From: Flavobacterium sp. HTF
Lineage (GTDB): Bacteria; Bacteroidota; Bacteroidia; Flavobacteriales; Flavobacteriaceae
DNA length: 64,000 nucleotides
Assembly: GCF_003105115.1 (NCBI RefSeq)
Contig: NZ_QETH01000012.1
Span: 1-64,000, forward strand
Direction: 5' to 3'
Below the pieces are notes generated by a model. That model was not told the origin of the DNA, did no database searches, and saw only the letters and a program-made list of their open reading frames with translations. Position numbers and translations under genes: made by a program. Below, piece after piece: positions 9,076-17,968 of the stretch. Each line of letters opens with the position of its first letter. Positions within the stretch are counted from its first letter, which is position 1.

Positions 9076-10833
9076 ATGAAATTTCTAGGAAATGTAGTTG
9101 CCACAGTGATTGGTATTTTTGTGTTTATTATGTTGTTCTTTTTTGGGGTAATTCTTATCGGAACTATTTTTGGAGGTGAAGATACGGTTTCAGTCAAAGC
9201 TGATTCTGTTATAGAATTAGATCTGAAGAAAATCAAAAATGACTATGCAGGAAAATACAAAGATCCATGGGTTACCGCTTTTTCTGATTCAAAAGGAGTT
9301 GGTTTAACCGATGTAATCAACGCAATCGAAGCTGCAGAAAAAGACGATAAAATCAAAGGAATTTCAATTCTAAACGACCAGTCATCATTAGGGCTTGCGC
9401 AGTATAAAGACTTAAGAAATGCGCTTGAAAAATTCAAAAAATCAGGAAAATTTGTCTGGGCATACGCCAATACTTATTCTCAGAAAGAATATTATTTAAA
9501 TTCTGTTGCCAATACAATTTATCTGAATCCTGCGGGAGATTTAGATTTTAAAGGACTTTCGTCTGAAATTATGTTCTTTAAGGACTTTCAGGACAAAACA
9601 GGTATTCATATGGAAGTGATTCGTCATGGAAAATATAAAAGTGCTGTTGAACCATTTTTAGAAAATAAAATGAGTGATGCAAACAGAGAACAGATAACGG
9701 CTCTTTTAAATTCTGTCTGGGCAACCGTTTCTAATGACATTTCAAAAAGCCGAAATATTCCTATTGATAAAGTAAACGAAATTGCAAATGGTTTGCTTGC
9801 AAGAACTCCGGAAATGGCAAAAGCGCAACATCTGGTTGACATTGTAGCCTATGAAGACGTTTATCACAATGCTATCAAAGAAAAATTAAAAGTTGATAAA
9901 GATGAAGACTATAATAAGATTTCGATTTTAGACTATACTCAAAACAATATTACCACTGCTCTGACAAATTCTTCAAGTGATCAGATTGCTGTGATTTACG
10001 CGCAGGGCGAAATTGAAAGCGGTGAAGGCGATGTAACTGTAATTGGCGAAGGCGCAATGCGTCGTTCTTTGCAGGAGGCGAGAAAAAATGATGATGTAAA
10101 AGCGATTGTTCTTCGAATTGACAGCCCGGGCGGAAGTGCTCTGACATCTGACCTGATCTGGAGAGAAATTGAAATTACCAAAAAAGTAAAACCGGTTGTG
10201 GTTTCTATGGGTAATTATGCTGCGTCAGGAGGTTATTACATTGCCTGTAATGCAGATAAGATTTTTGCTGAAAGCAACACTATAACAGGTTCAATTGGTG
10301 TTTTTGGAATTCTTCCAAATTTCACTCCTTTAGCCAATAAATTAGGGATTAATACCGAACAAGTTGAAACTCACGAAAATTCAGCAAACTACAGTCCGTT
10401 TGTACCCGTAGATGAAAAATTCAAAGCTTTTACTTTAGAAAGTGTAGAAAACATTTACAAGACTTTTGTAACCCATGTTGCCCAAGGAAGAAAAATGACT
10501 TTTGCTCAGGTTGATTCTATTGCGCAAGGAAGAGTGTGGTCTGGTTCTGAAGCTGTAAAAATTGGTCTGGTTGATAAAATCGGCGGACTAAATGATGCTA
10601 TAGCAGAAGCAGCAAGAATTGCCAAAATAAAATCATACAGTACACAAAATTATCCTGAATACGAAAAATCGTTCAACGAACTATTGTCCGGTTTTCCTTT
10701 TGCAAAATCTAAGGAAGCTTTTATAAAAGAAGAAATTGGCGAAGAAAACTACCTTATTATTGAACAGGTAAAAAGACTTCAGAAACAAAAAGGTGTTCAG
10801 GCAATGTTGCCTTATGGAATAAATATCCGATAA
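9076..10833 (+). CDS. sppA: Signal peptide peptidase SppA, long (67K) type
   Basis: SppA is a membrane-anchored serine protease with a Ser/Lys dyad that degrades cleaved signal peptides. The 585-residue length fits the long, two-domain form. One transmembrane segment lies at residues 5-32. The N-terminal domain carries the catalytic lysine in HGKYKSAVEPF (Lys188), and the C-terminal domain carries the nucleophile in YAASGGYYIA (Ser384), after the DSPGGSA loop. GSIGVFG and the GRVWSG segment are also conserved. It has its own -7 box and terminator, so it is probably monocistronic. Confidence 0.96.
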   Translation: MKFLGNVVATVIGIFVFIMLFFFGVILIGTIFGGEDTVSVKADSVIELDLKKIKNDYAGKYKDPWVTAFSDSKGVGLTDVINAIEAAEKDDKIKGISILNDQSSLGLAQYKDLRNALEKFKKSGKFVWAYANTYSQKEYYLNSVANTIYLNPAGDLDFKGLSSEIMFFKDFQDKTGIHMEVIRHGKYKSAVEPFLENKMSDANREQITALLNSVWATVSNDISKSRNIPIDKVNEIANGLLARTPEMAKAQHLVDIVAYEDVYHNAIKEKLKVDKDEDYNKISILDYTQNNITTALTNSSSDQIAVIYAQGEIESGEGDVTVIGEGAMRRSLQEARKNDDVKAIVLRIDSPGGSALTSDLIWREIEITKKVKPVVVSMGNYAASGGYYIACNADKIFAESNTITGSIGVFGILPNFTPLANKLGINTEQVETHENSANYSPFVPVDEKFKAFTLESVENIYKTFVTHVAQGRKMTFAQVDSIAQGRVWSGSEAVKIGLVDKIGGLNDAIAEAARIAKIKSYSTQNYPEYEKSFNELLSGFPFAKSKEAFIKEEIGEENYLIIEQVKRLQKQKGVQAMLPYGINIR

Positions 10834-10852
10834 AAAACCAAAAAATATAGTC

Positions 10853-10890
10853 AAATCCGTTTGGGGTATTCTCAGACGGATTTTTTTTGT
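10853..10890 (+). terminator. Intrinsic terminator of sppA
   Basis: AAATCCGT and ACGGATTT form an 8-bp stem around a 15-nt loop, followed by TTTTT. It lies about 20 nt after the sppA stop codon. Confidence 0.85.
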
Positions 10891-10929
10891 TTTTAATTAA
10901 CCCAAAGTTAATTTCTACTTAACATCATT

Positions 10930-11087
10930 AACGTGTTGTGTTATCTATTTTAGCAAAAAATTACAGCGCTTTAATAAAAATCAAAACCGTACTTCATAAA
11001 GTTTTAAAAATATATAAAATTAATTTATTTTTTTTTGATAGCTTGCCTTAATCGAAATTCGATATACGGCAGGCTATTGTTTTTTTA
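10930..11087 (+). other. Gene-free stretch with an orphan terminator hairpin (possible small RNA)
   Basis: The 350-nt gap between sppA and the AsmA-like gene holds no usable ORF on either strand. Beyond the sppA terminator, ATAGCTTGCC (11038-11047) pairs with GGCAGGCTAT (11068-11077), with an inner ATCGAA/TTCGAT helix, and is followed by a T run at 11080-11086. This second terminator has no gene in front of it. A weak -7-like TATTTTAG at 10946 could start a transcript of about 130 nt, so a small RNA is possible. The remainder is AT-rich with no other signal. Confidence 0.35.
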
Positions 11088-11121
11088 TGAAAAATTTCAA
11101 ATAACCTGAACGATAAAAGTA

Positions 11122-11129
11122 TATTTTTG
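11122..11129 (+). promoter_or_regulatory. -7 box (TATTTTTG) upstream of the AsmA-like gene
   Basis: TATTTTTG matches TAnnTTTG, 54 nt before the ATG at 11184. It follows the orphan hairpin, so the gene seems separately transcribed. Confidence 0.55.
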
Positions 11130-11183
11130 CAAGAATAATACACATAAATTAAGAACCTTAAAATCTCAAATCTATAATTAATT

Positions 11184-13784
11184 ATGTTAAAGAAAATTTT
11201 AAAAATCGCAGCAATTGTTCTTGTGGTATTTGTTGCCGCATTATTCGCTATCCCCTATTTTTTCAAGGATCAGATAAAAGCGAAAATCGCAGAAGCTATT
11301 AATGAAAGTGTAGATGCAAAAGTGAGTTTTGCAGATGCTGACTTAAGTTTATTCAAAAATTTCCCAAATGCTGCTGTCGGGATTGATAGTCTGGTCATTA
11401 TCAACAAAGCACCATTTGAAGGCGATACTTTGGTTTCGCTGGGGAAATTAAATCTGAAAATGAGCATTAAAGAACTTTTTAAAGGAAAAGATGAACCTTT
11501 GAATATTGAAGGAATCACTTCTGAAAATGGTCTGATCAATATCATTTTTAATAAAGATGGTGTAGGAAATTTTGACATTGCCTTAAAAGACAAAGAAAAA
11601 ACGGAAAAAGAAGAAGCCGGCAAGCCATTGGCCTTAAAAATCCAGAACTACAAAATTGAAAATTTTACTTTTAGATATATCGATCAGGGTTCTAAAATTA
11701 AAATGGTAATTGACAGCCTGAATCATGAAGGAACAGGAGATTTTACAAATTCCAAACTTGATTTAAACACAAAAACGACAGCGAACGTGTCATTAGACAT
11801 GGACAAGGTTAATTATATGAAAAATATAAAATTAACATTAGATGCTATTCTTGGAATTGATTTAGAAAAGAGCAAATATACTTTTAAAGAAAACAAGGCT
11901 TTAATCAACCAATTGCCTTTAGAATTTGACGGGTTTATCCAGATGGTTGAGGCAGGTCAGATTTATGATTTGAAATTTAAAACTCCAACTTCCTCATTTA
12001 CAAATTTCTTAGGCTTAATTCCTTCGGCTTATGCTTCCGGTTTAGACGGTGTAAAAACGACAGGAGATTTTACTGTAGCAGGCTTTGCTAAAGGGGAATT
12101 AACAGATAAAACTGTACCAAAATTCAATATTGCAATTGCTTCAAACAATGCTTCTTTTCAATACCCGAACTTACCAAAATCGGTTCAGAATATTGTAATT
12201 GATACCAAAATCATTAATGAAACCGGAATTTTAAACGATACTTACGTTAATTTAGATAAACTGTCGTTTAGAATTGATCAGGATGTTTTCAGCGCTAAAG
12301 CAAATGTGAAAAACATTACTGTAAACCCAATTGTTGATGCTGCATTAAAAGGAACTATTAACCTGGCAAACCTTTCAAAAGCGTATCCAATTAAACTGGA
12401 CAAACCTTTGGCTGGTATTTTAAAAGCGGATGTAACTACCAATTTTGATATGGCTTCTGTAGAAAACAGCCAATATCAAAACATCAAAAATGCAGGTACA
12501 ATGAGTTTATCAGGTTTTAAATATACTGATGAAAACAATAAATCAATGAATATCAGCACTGCTTTGGTTGAGTTTAATCCAAGCAGAATCAACCTTAAGC
12601 AATTTGATGCTACTACAGGAAAAAGTGATATCAGCATCAATGGAGTTTTGGAGAATTTCTATGGTTTTATGTTCAAAAAACAGGAACTGAAAGGAAATTT
12701 CAACATGAGCTCAAACCAATTGGCTGTTGATGATTTTATGACTTCTGGCGAACCGGCAAAAACAGAAACAAAAACTCCGGCAAAACCGGCTGAAGCAATG
12801 AAAATACCGGCATTTTTAAATTGTACTTTAAATGCAAAAGCCAACACGGTTTTATATGATAATCTAAAACTAAAAGATGTTGCCGGAAAATTAATTATCA
12901 AAGATGAAAAAGCAACTTTAGAGAACTTCAAAACTTCTATTTTCGGAGGATCAATTGGCTTAAACGGAGCGGTTTCCACAAAAGAAAAAGTACCCACTTT
13001 TGATGTGAATTTAGGATTCAATCAGGTTGATATTGCACAGACTTTCACCCAATTGGAGATGATGAAAAAAATTGCTCCATTGGCAGGAATTATCAACGGA
13101 AAACTGAATTCGACTATTAAATTGAATGGAAATCTTGATGCTAAAGAACTGACTCCGGATTTAAAATCGATTTCAGGAGATTTGCTTGGACAATTACTTT
13201 CGACTACAGTAAATTCTAAAAATTCGACTGTATTGAATTCGCTTACCTCAAATATCAAATTCCTTGATTTAAGCAAGCTGAACTTAAATGACTTAAAAAT
13301 GGCATTGACTTTTGATAATGGAAAAGTAAATGTGAAACCATTTGACATTAAATACCAGGATATCAAAGTTACGGTTGGCGGAACTCACGGTTTTGACCAA
13401 ACGATGAATTATAACTTAAAACTAGATGTTCCGGCCAAATATTTAGGAACTGAAGCTAACGCATTAATTGCTAAAATGTCTCCTGCTGATGCTGCAAAAC
13501 TGGACAATATTCCTGTAAATGCATTGATTACAGGTAACTTTTCTAATCCAAAAGTATCTACTGATATGAAAAGTGCTGTGAGCAGCCTGACCACACAATT
13601 AGTGAATCAGCAAAAAGAGAAGTTAACTCAAAAAGGAGCTTCTGCCCTTACTGATCTGCTTAATAAAAACACGAAAGCAAAAGACACGACAAAAGCTGCA
13701 GCTACTGAAAAAGAACAAAAAACTCAGGAAGCTACCAAAAAAGCAAGTGACTTGCTAAACGGTTTGTTTAAGAAGAAAAAATAA
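11184..13784 (+). CDS. AsmA-family inner membrane/periplasmic protein
   Basis: An 866-residue protein with an N-terminal transmembrane anchor (residues 5-27) followed by KAKIAEAINESVDAKVSFADADLSLFKNFPNAAVGIDS, the typical start of AsmA-like proteins, which are related to the eukaryotic VPS13/TamB bridge fold. The remainder is a long beta-rich body, with an AsmA C-terminal-like segment near residues 600-810 (LNGKLNSTIKLNGNLD, then MNYNLKLDVPAKYLG). The last 60 residues are Lys/Thr/Ala-rich and probably disordered. Proteins of this family are implicated in outer membrane assembly and lipid transport between membranes; the exact role here is inferred. No catalytic motif is seen. Confidence 0.85.
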   Translation: MLKKILKIAAIVLVVFVAALFAIPYFFKDQIKAKIAEAINESVDAKVSFADADLSLFKNFPNAAVGIDSLVIINKAPFEGDTLVSLGKLNLKMSIKELFKGKDEPLNIEGITSENGLINIIFNKDGVGNFDIALKDKEKTEKEEAGKPLALKIQNYKIENFTFRYIDQGSKIKMVIDSLNHEGTGDFTNSKLDLNTKTTANVSLDMDKVNYMKNIKLTLDAILGIDLEKSKYTFKENKALINQLPLEFDGFIQMVEAGQIYDLKFKTPTSSFTNFLGLIPSAYASGLDGVKTTGDFTVAGFAKGELTDKTVPKFNIAIASNNASFQYPNLPKSVQNIVIDTKIINETGILNDTYVNLDKLSFRIDQDVFSAKANVKNITVNPIVDAALKGTINLANLSKAYPIKLDKPLAGILKADVTTNFDMASVENSQYQNIKNAGTMSLSGFKYTDENNKSMNISTALVEFNPSRINLKQFDATTGKSDISINGVLENFYGFMFKKQELKGNFNMSSNQLAVDDFMTSGEPAKTETKTPAKPAEAMKIPAFLNCTLNAKANTVLYDNLKLKDVAGKLIIKDEKATLENFKTSIFGGSIGLNGAVSTKEKVPTFDVNLGFNQVDIAQTFTQLEMMKKIAPLAGIINGKLNSTIKLNGNLDAKELTPDLKSISGDLLGQLLSTTVNSKNSTVLNSLTSNIKFLDLSKLNLNDLKMALTFDNGKVNVKPFDIKYQDIKVTVGGTHGFDQTMNYNLKLDVPAKYLGTEANALIAKMSPADAAKLDNIPVNALITGNFSNPKVSTDMKSAVSSLTTQLVNQQKEKLTQKGASALTDLLNKNTKAKDTTKAAATEKEQKTQEATKKASDLLNGLFKKKK

Positions 13785-13803
13785 GCAAGTATATTACAAG
13801 CAT

Positions 13804-13837
13804 AAAAAAAGGTCAATCTGTTACGATTGACCTTTTT
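13804..13837. terminator. Bidirectional terminator between convergent genes
   Basis: AAAAAAAGGTCAATC and GATTGACCTTTTTT form a stem of about 14 bp around a 6-nt loop, with A and T tracts on both sides. It can serve both the AsmA-like gene and the convergent glycosyltransferase gene. Confidence 0.9.
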
Positions 13838-13854
13838 TGTTTTAACAACTTTTT

Positions 13855-14937
13855 TTAACCAGCATCCGAATAAATCTTCAGCTTTCCGTTATTTAAAATA
13901 TTATCCAGTATTTTAAAATAATCTTTCTTAGAGCTTTTAATGATATTAACTCCAATACTGCAGTTATCATAAGGTCCGTACATTTTGATATCTGAAACAG
14001 AAAACAAGCCTACAGTCGGGGTCTGAACAGCACTGGCTAAATGCATCATTCCGCTGTCTGCGCCAATAAACACATCTGTATGCGCTATCAATGCTCCTAT
14101 TTCACGAATATCTTTACTATAAAATGTCGGTACCTGAAAAGCAATTTGTGATACATTTTCTATTGGCAAAACTTCAATTATATTATAGTTTCTGTATTGA
14201 TTTTTTATTGCTTTATAAAAATCTTCCCACCATAATTCTGATAAACATTTTGTTCCTGTTGCGTAGGTAAATAAGCAGATTGTTCTTTTTGAATTATTAC
14301 CTGTCAATTTCTCCAGTTTTCTTTTTCCGTCAGACAATTCATAAGGGGATAGTTTTAGGTCTAAAGGAGCAATTATTTTATTTCTTTTTGCAACACCCAA
14401 TTTGGTTAAGTAATTTCTGAAATTATAAATTGGATATTTTGCGATGTGAGCATAGTCGCTTTTTTCCTGAAGGGACGGATCATTTAAATCACCGTAAAAT
14501 TTATATTTTGCTTTTGAAAAACGAACAGCTAAGCGGCCTGATGAAGAATTATGATCAACATTTATGGCCATGTCGTAAGGCTGTTTTTTTATAGAAATCC
14601 AAACCTTTATGTATTCTAATAAATTTTTAAAAGGTTTTTTGGGAAGATGAATTGTTTTATAAACCTGATCATAGTTTTCAAAAATAATGGGCGCCAGCGG
14701 ACCTTTTACAAACAAATCGATTTTACAATTTGGAAATGTTTCGGCAACTTCCTGAACAAGAGGAGAAATGAGCAAAAGGTTACCAAGCCGTGCATTGGGT
14801 CTGCAGATTAAAACTCTCTTGATATCGTTTTTGTCAACCAAAAAAATACCTGTATCTGTTTTTTGTTTACCGATATTCTTAGTGAGGCTACGCATTAAGA
14901 CCCGTCTAAAGACATTTATTTTTTTTAAAATACTCAT
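13855..14937 (-). CDS. Glycosyltransferase family 9 (heptosyltransferase-like)
   Basis: A 360-residue GT-B fold enzyme of the ADP-heptose:LPS heptosyltransferase type. An N-terminal basic extension precedes the Rossmann start RVLICRPNARLGNLLLISPLVQ (from about residue 41), with the sugar-donor domain signatures ICLFTYATGTK and IGADSGMMHLASAVQTPTVGLF near 292-313 (the D-SG-MH-A motif of the family). It is expected to act on the cytoplasmic face of the inner membrane in LPS core or other surface glycan synthesis. No other LPS gene is adjacent, so acceptor and sugar are unknown. The 200-nt region upstream holds no gene. Confidence 0.88.
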   Translation of the reverse strand: MSILKKINVFRRVLMRSLTKNIGKQKTDTGIFLVDKNDIKRVLICRPNARLGNLLLISPLVQEVAETFPNCKIDLFVKGPLAPIIFENYDQVYKTIHLPKKPFKNLLEYIKVWISIKKQPYDMAINVDHNSSSGRLAVRFSKAKYKFYGDLNDPSLQEKSDYAHIAKYPIYNFRNYLTKLGVAKRNKIIAPLDLKLSPYELSDGKRKLEKLTGNNSKRTICLFTYATGTKCLSELWWEDFYKAIKNQYRNYNIIEVLPIENVSQIAFQVPTFYSKDIREIGALIAHTDVFIGADSGMMHLASAVQTPTVGLFSVSDIKMYGPYDNCSIGVNIIKSSKKDYFKILDNILNNGKLKIYSDAG

Positions 14938-15137
14938 GTATCAATAATTTATAATTTATTTGAAAATCACTGCTATTTTAACTTGTTCAAATTAAGCAGT
15001 TTAATTCTTTAAAATTATATTCTTATCAATAAGCAATTATTACAAAATTGTAACCAGATGTATCATTATTCGCACTTTTAATATTATTTCGATGGTTAAA
15101 AATTTACAAACAGAACTAAATCAGAGTTTTAAAAGCA

Positions 15138-15932
15138 TTAGACCTCTATGGTTACCAAATATCCTTCTGATCCACGAACATTAAAAACAGTTCCGTCTTC
15201 AAATATCAGATATTGGCCTTTTATCCCGGTTAATTTTCCATTATAAGAAGGGGTTTTGTCTAAATTAAGACTGGCCACCTTTGCCGGGAAATTTAAAACA
15301 GGGTAATTAAGTTCGTAAACATCATTTTTTTCGCTGAAGAAATATTGGCGGACTTCTTCCGGAATCAGGCTTTCAATTTTTACTTTTTCCTGTATTAAAT
15401 CAAAAGTTTGTGAACTGCTCTGAAGCATTTTTCGCCAATTTGTTTTATCAGTATAATGACTTTTCAGAGCCACCTCGGCAATTCCTGCCAAATAACGATT
15501 CGGAACCTCAACAACAGCAATTGCCTGACTGGCGCCCTGGTCAATCCAGCGTGTTGGTACTTGCGTTTTGCGGGTAACACCTACTTTTATTTCGCTGGCC
15601 ACGGCCAAATACACTACGTGAGGCTGCAGCTGCACTTTTTGCTCATATTCCAAATCACGGTCTGCAATTCCTAAATGTGCCGTACTCAACTCAGGTCTCA
15701 TAATCCAGTCACCAACTGCAGGGCTGGAATAGAAGCAATCATAACAAAAACCCTGTCTGAAAATTTTTTTCTTTTTATTGCAATTCAGGCATTGATAACC
15801 TGCAAAATTAATCTCAATGTCTTTATTCAGTAACTGATTCATATTAAGAAAACTGTCTTCAAAAACCAAATAATACTGAATTGGATTTCCGATTTCTGTT
15901 TGCATTTTTGTAAGTACTCCTTGATATGTCAT
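15138..15932 (-). CDS. DUF2797 protein with Cys4 zinc-finger-like motif
   Basis: A 264-residue DUF2797 (PF10977) protein. A four-cysteine cluster CLNCNKKKKIFRQGFCYDC at about residues 49-67 could bind zinc. The central segment VYLAVASEIKVGVTRKTQVPTRWIDQGA resembles the start of a GIY-YIG nuclease fold, as noted for this family in my memory, though I cannot confirm the catalytic residues. The function is not known. It is monocistronic, divergent from the GH3-like gene. The C-terminal quarter (YNGKLTGIKGQYLIFEDGTVFNVRG) is well conserved in the family. Confidence 0.8.
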   Translation of the reverse strand: MTYQGVLTKMQTEIGNPIQYYLVFEDSFLNMNQLLNKDIEINFAGYQCLNCNKKKKIFRQGFCYDCFYSSPAVGDWIMRPELSTAHLGIADRDLEYEQKVQLQPHVVYLAVASEIKVGVTRKTQVPTRWIDQGASQAIAVVEVPNRYLAGIAEVALKSHYTDKTNWRKMLQSSSQTFDLIQEKVKIESLIPEEVRQYFFSEKNDVYELNYPVLNFPAKVASLNLDKTPSYNGKLTGIKGQYLIFEDGTVFNVRGSEGYLVTIEV

Positions 15933-16054
15933 TAGAATTTTAGATTACTGATTTTAAGGTTTAGATTTTCTTTTATAGTGCTTAATTTAATTCTCAATCG
16001 AATAAAATTAGAATCTTTACTGGAAATAGAATGGTTTTTTTTACAAAAAAACAC

Positions 16055-16062
16055 TATTTTTG
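16055..16062 (+). promoter_or_regulatory. -7 box (TATTTTTG) upstream of the GH3-like gene
   Basis: TATTTTTG matches TAnnTTTG. It lies 102 nt before the chosen ATG at 16165 and 21 nt before an alternative TTG codon at 16084. Confidence 0.5.
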
Positions 16063-16164
16063 ATACAGTGACAAAGTTAATATTTGTCTGTTGATATTCA
16101 AATTTTAAATTTCCTGATTTACGATAACCGTATAATCAGTAATCTAAAAAATCCAAAAATTTCC

Positions 16165-17688
16165 ATGCCCTTATCAATAATAAACTCGTTTGCATCCTGG
16201 GTTCTTAAGCAAAGGATCCACCAAATAGAGCTCTTTCTAAAATATCCGAATGAAGTTCAGGAAGAATTGTTGCATAATTTATTGACAGCTTCTGAAAATA
16301 CAATAATTGGAAAAAAATATGATTTTTCGTCTATAAGCTCTTATCAGACTTTTACTGAAAGAGTACCTATTGCGACTTATGAAGAACTGCAGCCTTTAAT
16401 CGAACGTACACGTCAGGGTGAACAATCGGTTTTTTGGGATACGCCTATCAAATGGTTTGCTAAATCAAGCGGAACCACAAATGCAAAAAGTAAATTTATT
16501 CCGGTAAGTAATGAAGCCCTGGAAGATTGCCACTATAAAGGAAGCAAGGATTTACTCTGTTTGTACCTCAACAATAATGAAGATTCTGAATTGTTTTTAG
16601 GAAAAAGTCTTCGTCTGGGCGGAAGTTCCCAGATCTACGAAAACAACAATACTTTCTTTGGAGACCTTTCGGCCATTTTAATTGAAAATATGCCAATCTG
16701 GGCAGAATTCAGCAGTACACCAAGCAGTAAAACGTCGTTGATGAGCGAATGGGAAACCAAAATTGCTGCCATTATCAATGAAACAAAAAATGAAAATGTA
16801 ACCAGTTTTGCAGGAGTTCCTTCATGGATGCTGGTTTTAATGAATAAAGTCCTTGAAAATACCGGAAAACAAAATTTATTGGAAATCTGGCCAAACCTGG
16901 AAGTTTATTTTCACGGAGGCGTAAGTTTCTCTCCTTATAAAGAACAATACAAAAATATTTTACCAAGCAGTGATTTTAAATATTACGAAATATACAATGC
17001 ATCTGAAGGCTTTTTTGCTATTCAGGACTTAAATAATTCGAGTGATTTATTATTGATGCTGGATTACGGAATTTTCTATGAATTTATTCCGATGGATAGT
17101 TTTGGAGCTGCGGATCAGAAAGCGATTCGTTTAGCCGATGTTGAACTGAATAAAAACTATGCTATTGTTATTACGACCAATTCCGGTTTATGGCGTTATT
17201 TGATAGGTGACACTGTTCGTTTTACTTCTTTGAATCCATACAGAATTCGCGTAACCGGAAGAACCAAACATCATATCAATGTTTTTGGCGAAGAGTTAAT
17301 GGTCGAAAATACGGATCAGGCCATTGCCAAAGCTTGCCAGATTACCCAAACGGAAGTGATTGATTATACTGTTGCTCCTATTTTTATGCAGGACAAGGAA
17401 AAAGGCGCTCACGAATGGATGATCGAATTCAAGAAAAAACCTGCTGATGTTGGTCTTTTCCAAAAAGTTCTGGATGAAACGCTTCAGACTTTAAATTCTG
17501 ATTACGAAGCGAAACGTTACAACAATATGACTTTAAATCCTTTGGTGATTAATGTTGCCAGAGAGAATCTTTTTTATGACTGGCTGAAAGAAAGAGATAA
17601 ACTTGGCGGTCAGCATAAGATTCCGAGACTTTCTAACCAGAGGGATTATTTGGAGCAGCTTAAAGAGATGTGTAAGTTAAAAGTATAA
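16165..17688 (+). CDS. GH3-family acyl-adenylate-forming protein
   Basis: A protein of 507 residues from the chosen ATG, homologous to plant GH3 auxin-responsive enzymes, which adenylate a carboxylic acid and join it to an amino acid. Visible motifs: the ATP-binding loop WFAKSSGTTNAKSKFIPVS, the mid-domain IYNASEGFF (motif II-like YxxSEG), LLMLDYGIFYEFIP, and RVTGRTKHHINVFGEELM (motif III). These belong to the ANL adenylating superfamily. The bacterial substrate is unknown. The reading frame is open back to a TTG at 16084, but family members start near MPLSIINSFASWVLKQRI, so ATG 16165 is preferred. It is convergent with serB. Confidence 0.85.
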   Translation: MPLSIINSFASWVLKQRIHQIELFLKYPNEVQEELLHNLLTASENTIIGKKYDFSSISSYQTFTERVPIATYEELQPLIERTRQGEQSVFWDTPIKWFAKSSGTTNAKSKFIPVSNEALEDCHYKGSKDLLCLYLNNNEDSELFLGKSLRLGGSSQIYENNNTFFGDLSAILIENMPIWAEFSSTPSSKTSLMSEWETKIAAIINETKNENVTSFAGVPSWMLVLMNKVLENTGKQNLLEIWPNLEVYFHGGVSFSPYKEQYKNILPSSDFKYYEIYNASEGFFAIQDLNNSSDLLLMLDYGIFYEFIPMDSFGAADQKAIRLADVELNKNYAIVITTNSGLWRYLIGDTVRFTSLNPYRIRVTGRTKHHINVFGEELMVENTDQAIAKACQITQTEVIDYTVAPIFMQDKEKGAHEWMIEFKKKPADVGLFQKVLDETLQTLNSDYEAKRYNNMTLNPLVINVARENLFYDWLKERDKLGGQHKIPRLSNQRDYLEQLKEMCKLKV

Positions 17689-17690
17689 TC

Positions 17691-17777
17691 GCATGAGGGA
17701 TAGAAGTGGAAATCCTTTTTGTTTTTTCTTTAAAAACAAAAAGATTGGAACGGATAGCCCGGCCCGGAGGGACATGC
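17691..17777 (+). ncRNA. Flavo-1-like structured RNA element, copy 1
   Basis: It starts three bases after the GH3 stop codon. Outer bases GCATG and CATGC can pair; inside, GGAAATCC leads into a long stem CTTTTTGTTTTT / AAAAACAAAAAG, followed by AGATTGGAACGGATAGC. The second copy (23126-23220, minus) shares the ATCC-stem-AGAT arrangement but has different stem bases that still pair, which points to conserved structure. I recall this layout as the Flavo-1 RNA motif of flavobacteria; the name is from memory and needs a covariance search. Confidence 0.5.
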
Positions 17778-17783
17778 TCAAAT

Positions 17784-17826
17784 AAAAAACCTCAGCTTAT
17801 ATTTAAGACTGAGGTTTTATTTTTTT
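17784..17826 (+). terminator. Terminator after the Flavo-1-like element
   Basis: AAAACCTCAG-CTTA pairs with TAAG-(A)-CTGAGGTTTT and is followed by ATTTTTTTATTTT. It would end transcripts of the GH3-like gene and the element downstream of it. Confidence 0.88.
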
Positions 17827-17892
17827 ATTTTGAAATAGCCTTCTCGCAGATATTTATCGTTCTTCGAAATGATAAAAATGAGTTGAATTTAA

Positions 17893-17960
17893 TTTGTCAG
17901 GCTGAGCTTACTTTAAGCTCTATTTACGCTTAAATCCCTTCGACTTCGCTAAGGGTGACA
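17893..17960. repeat. Intergenic inverted repeat, TGTCAGGCTGAG type (family D)
   Basis: TTTGTCAGGCTGAGC at one end and CTTCGACTTCGCTAAGGGTGACA at the other are the two arms of an imperfect inverted element with terminal TGTCA/TGACA. It lies between the 3' ends of the GH3-like gene and serB. Similar sequence is common between genes in Flavobacteriia, from memory. Confidence 0.55.
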
Positions 17961-17968
17961 ATCGAATA

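Noticed and set aside
15092..15184. 30-codon plus-strand ORF before the DUF2797 3' end
   Set aside because: It runs into the antisense of DUF2797 codons and has no promoter box, conserved motif or ribosome binding site.
16084..16164. N-terminal extension of the GH3-like protein from TTG 16084
   Set aside because: The extension has no family counterpart and ATG 16165 begins at the conserved N-terminus.
17706..17933. 75-codon ORF after the GH3-like gene
   Set aside because: It overlaps the Flavo-1-like element, a terminator and an inverted repeat, and its translation has no protein-like pattern.
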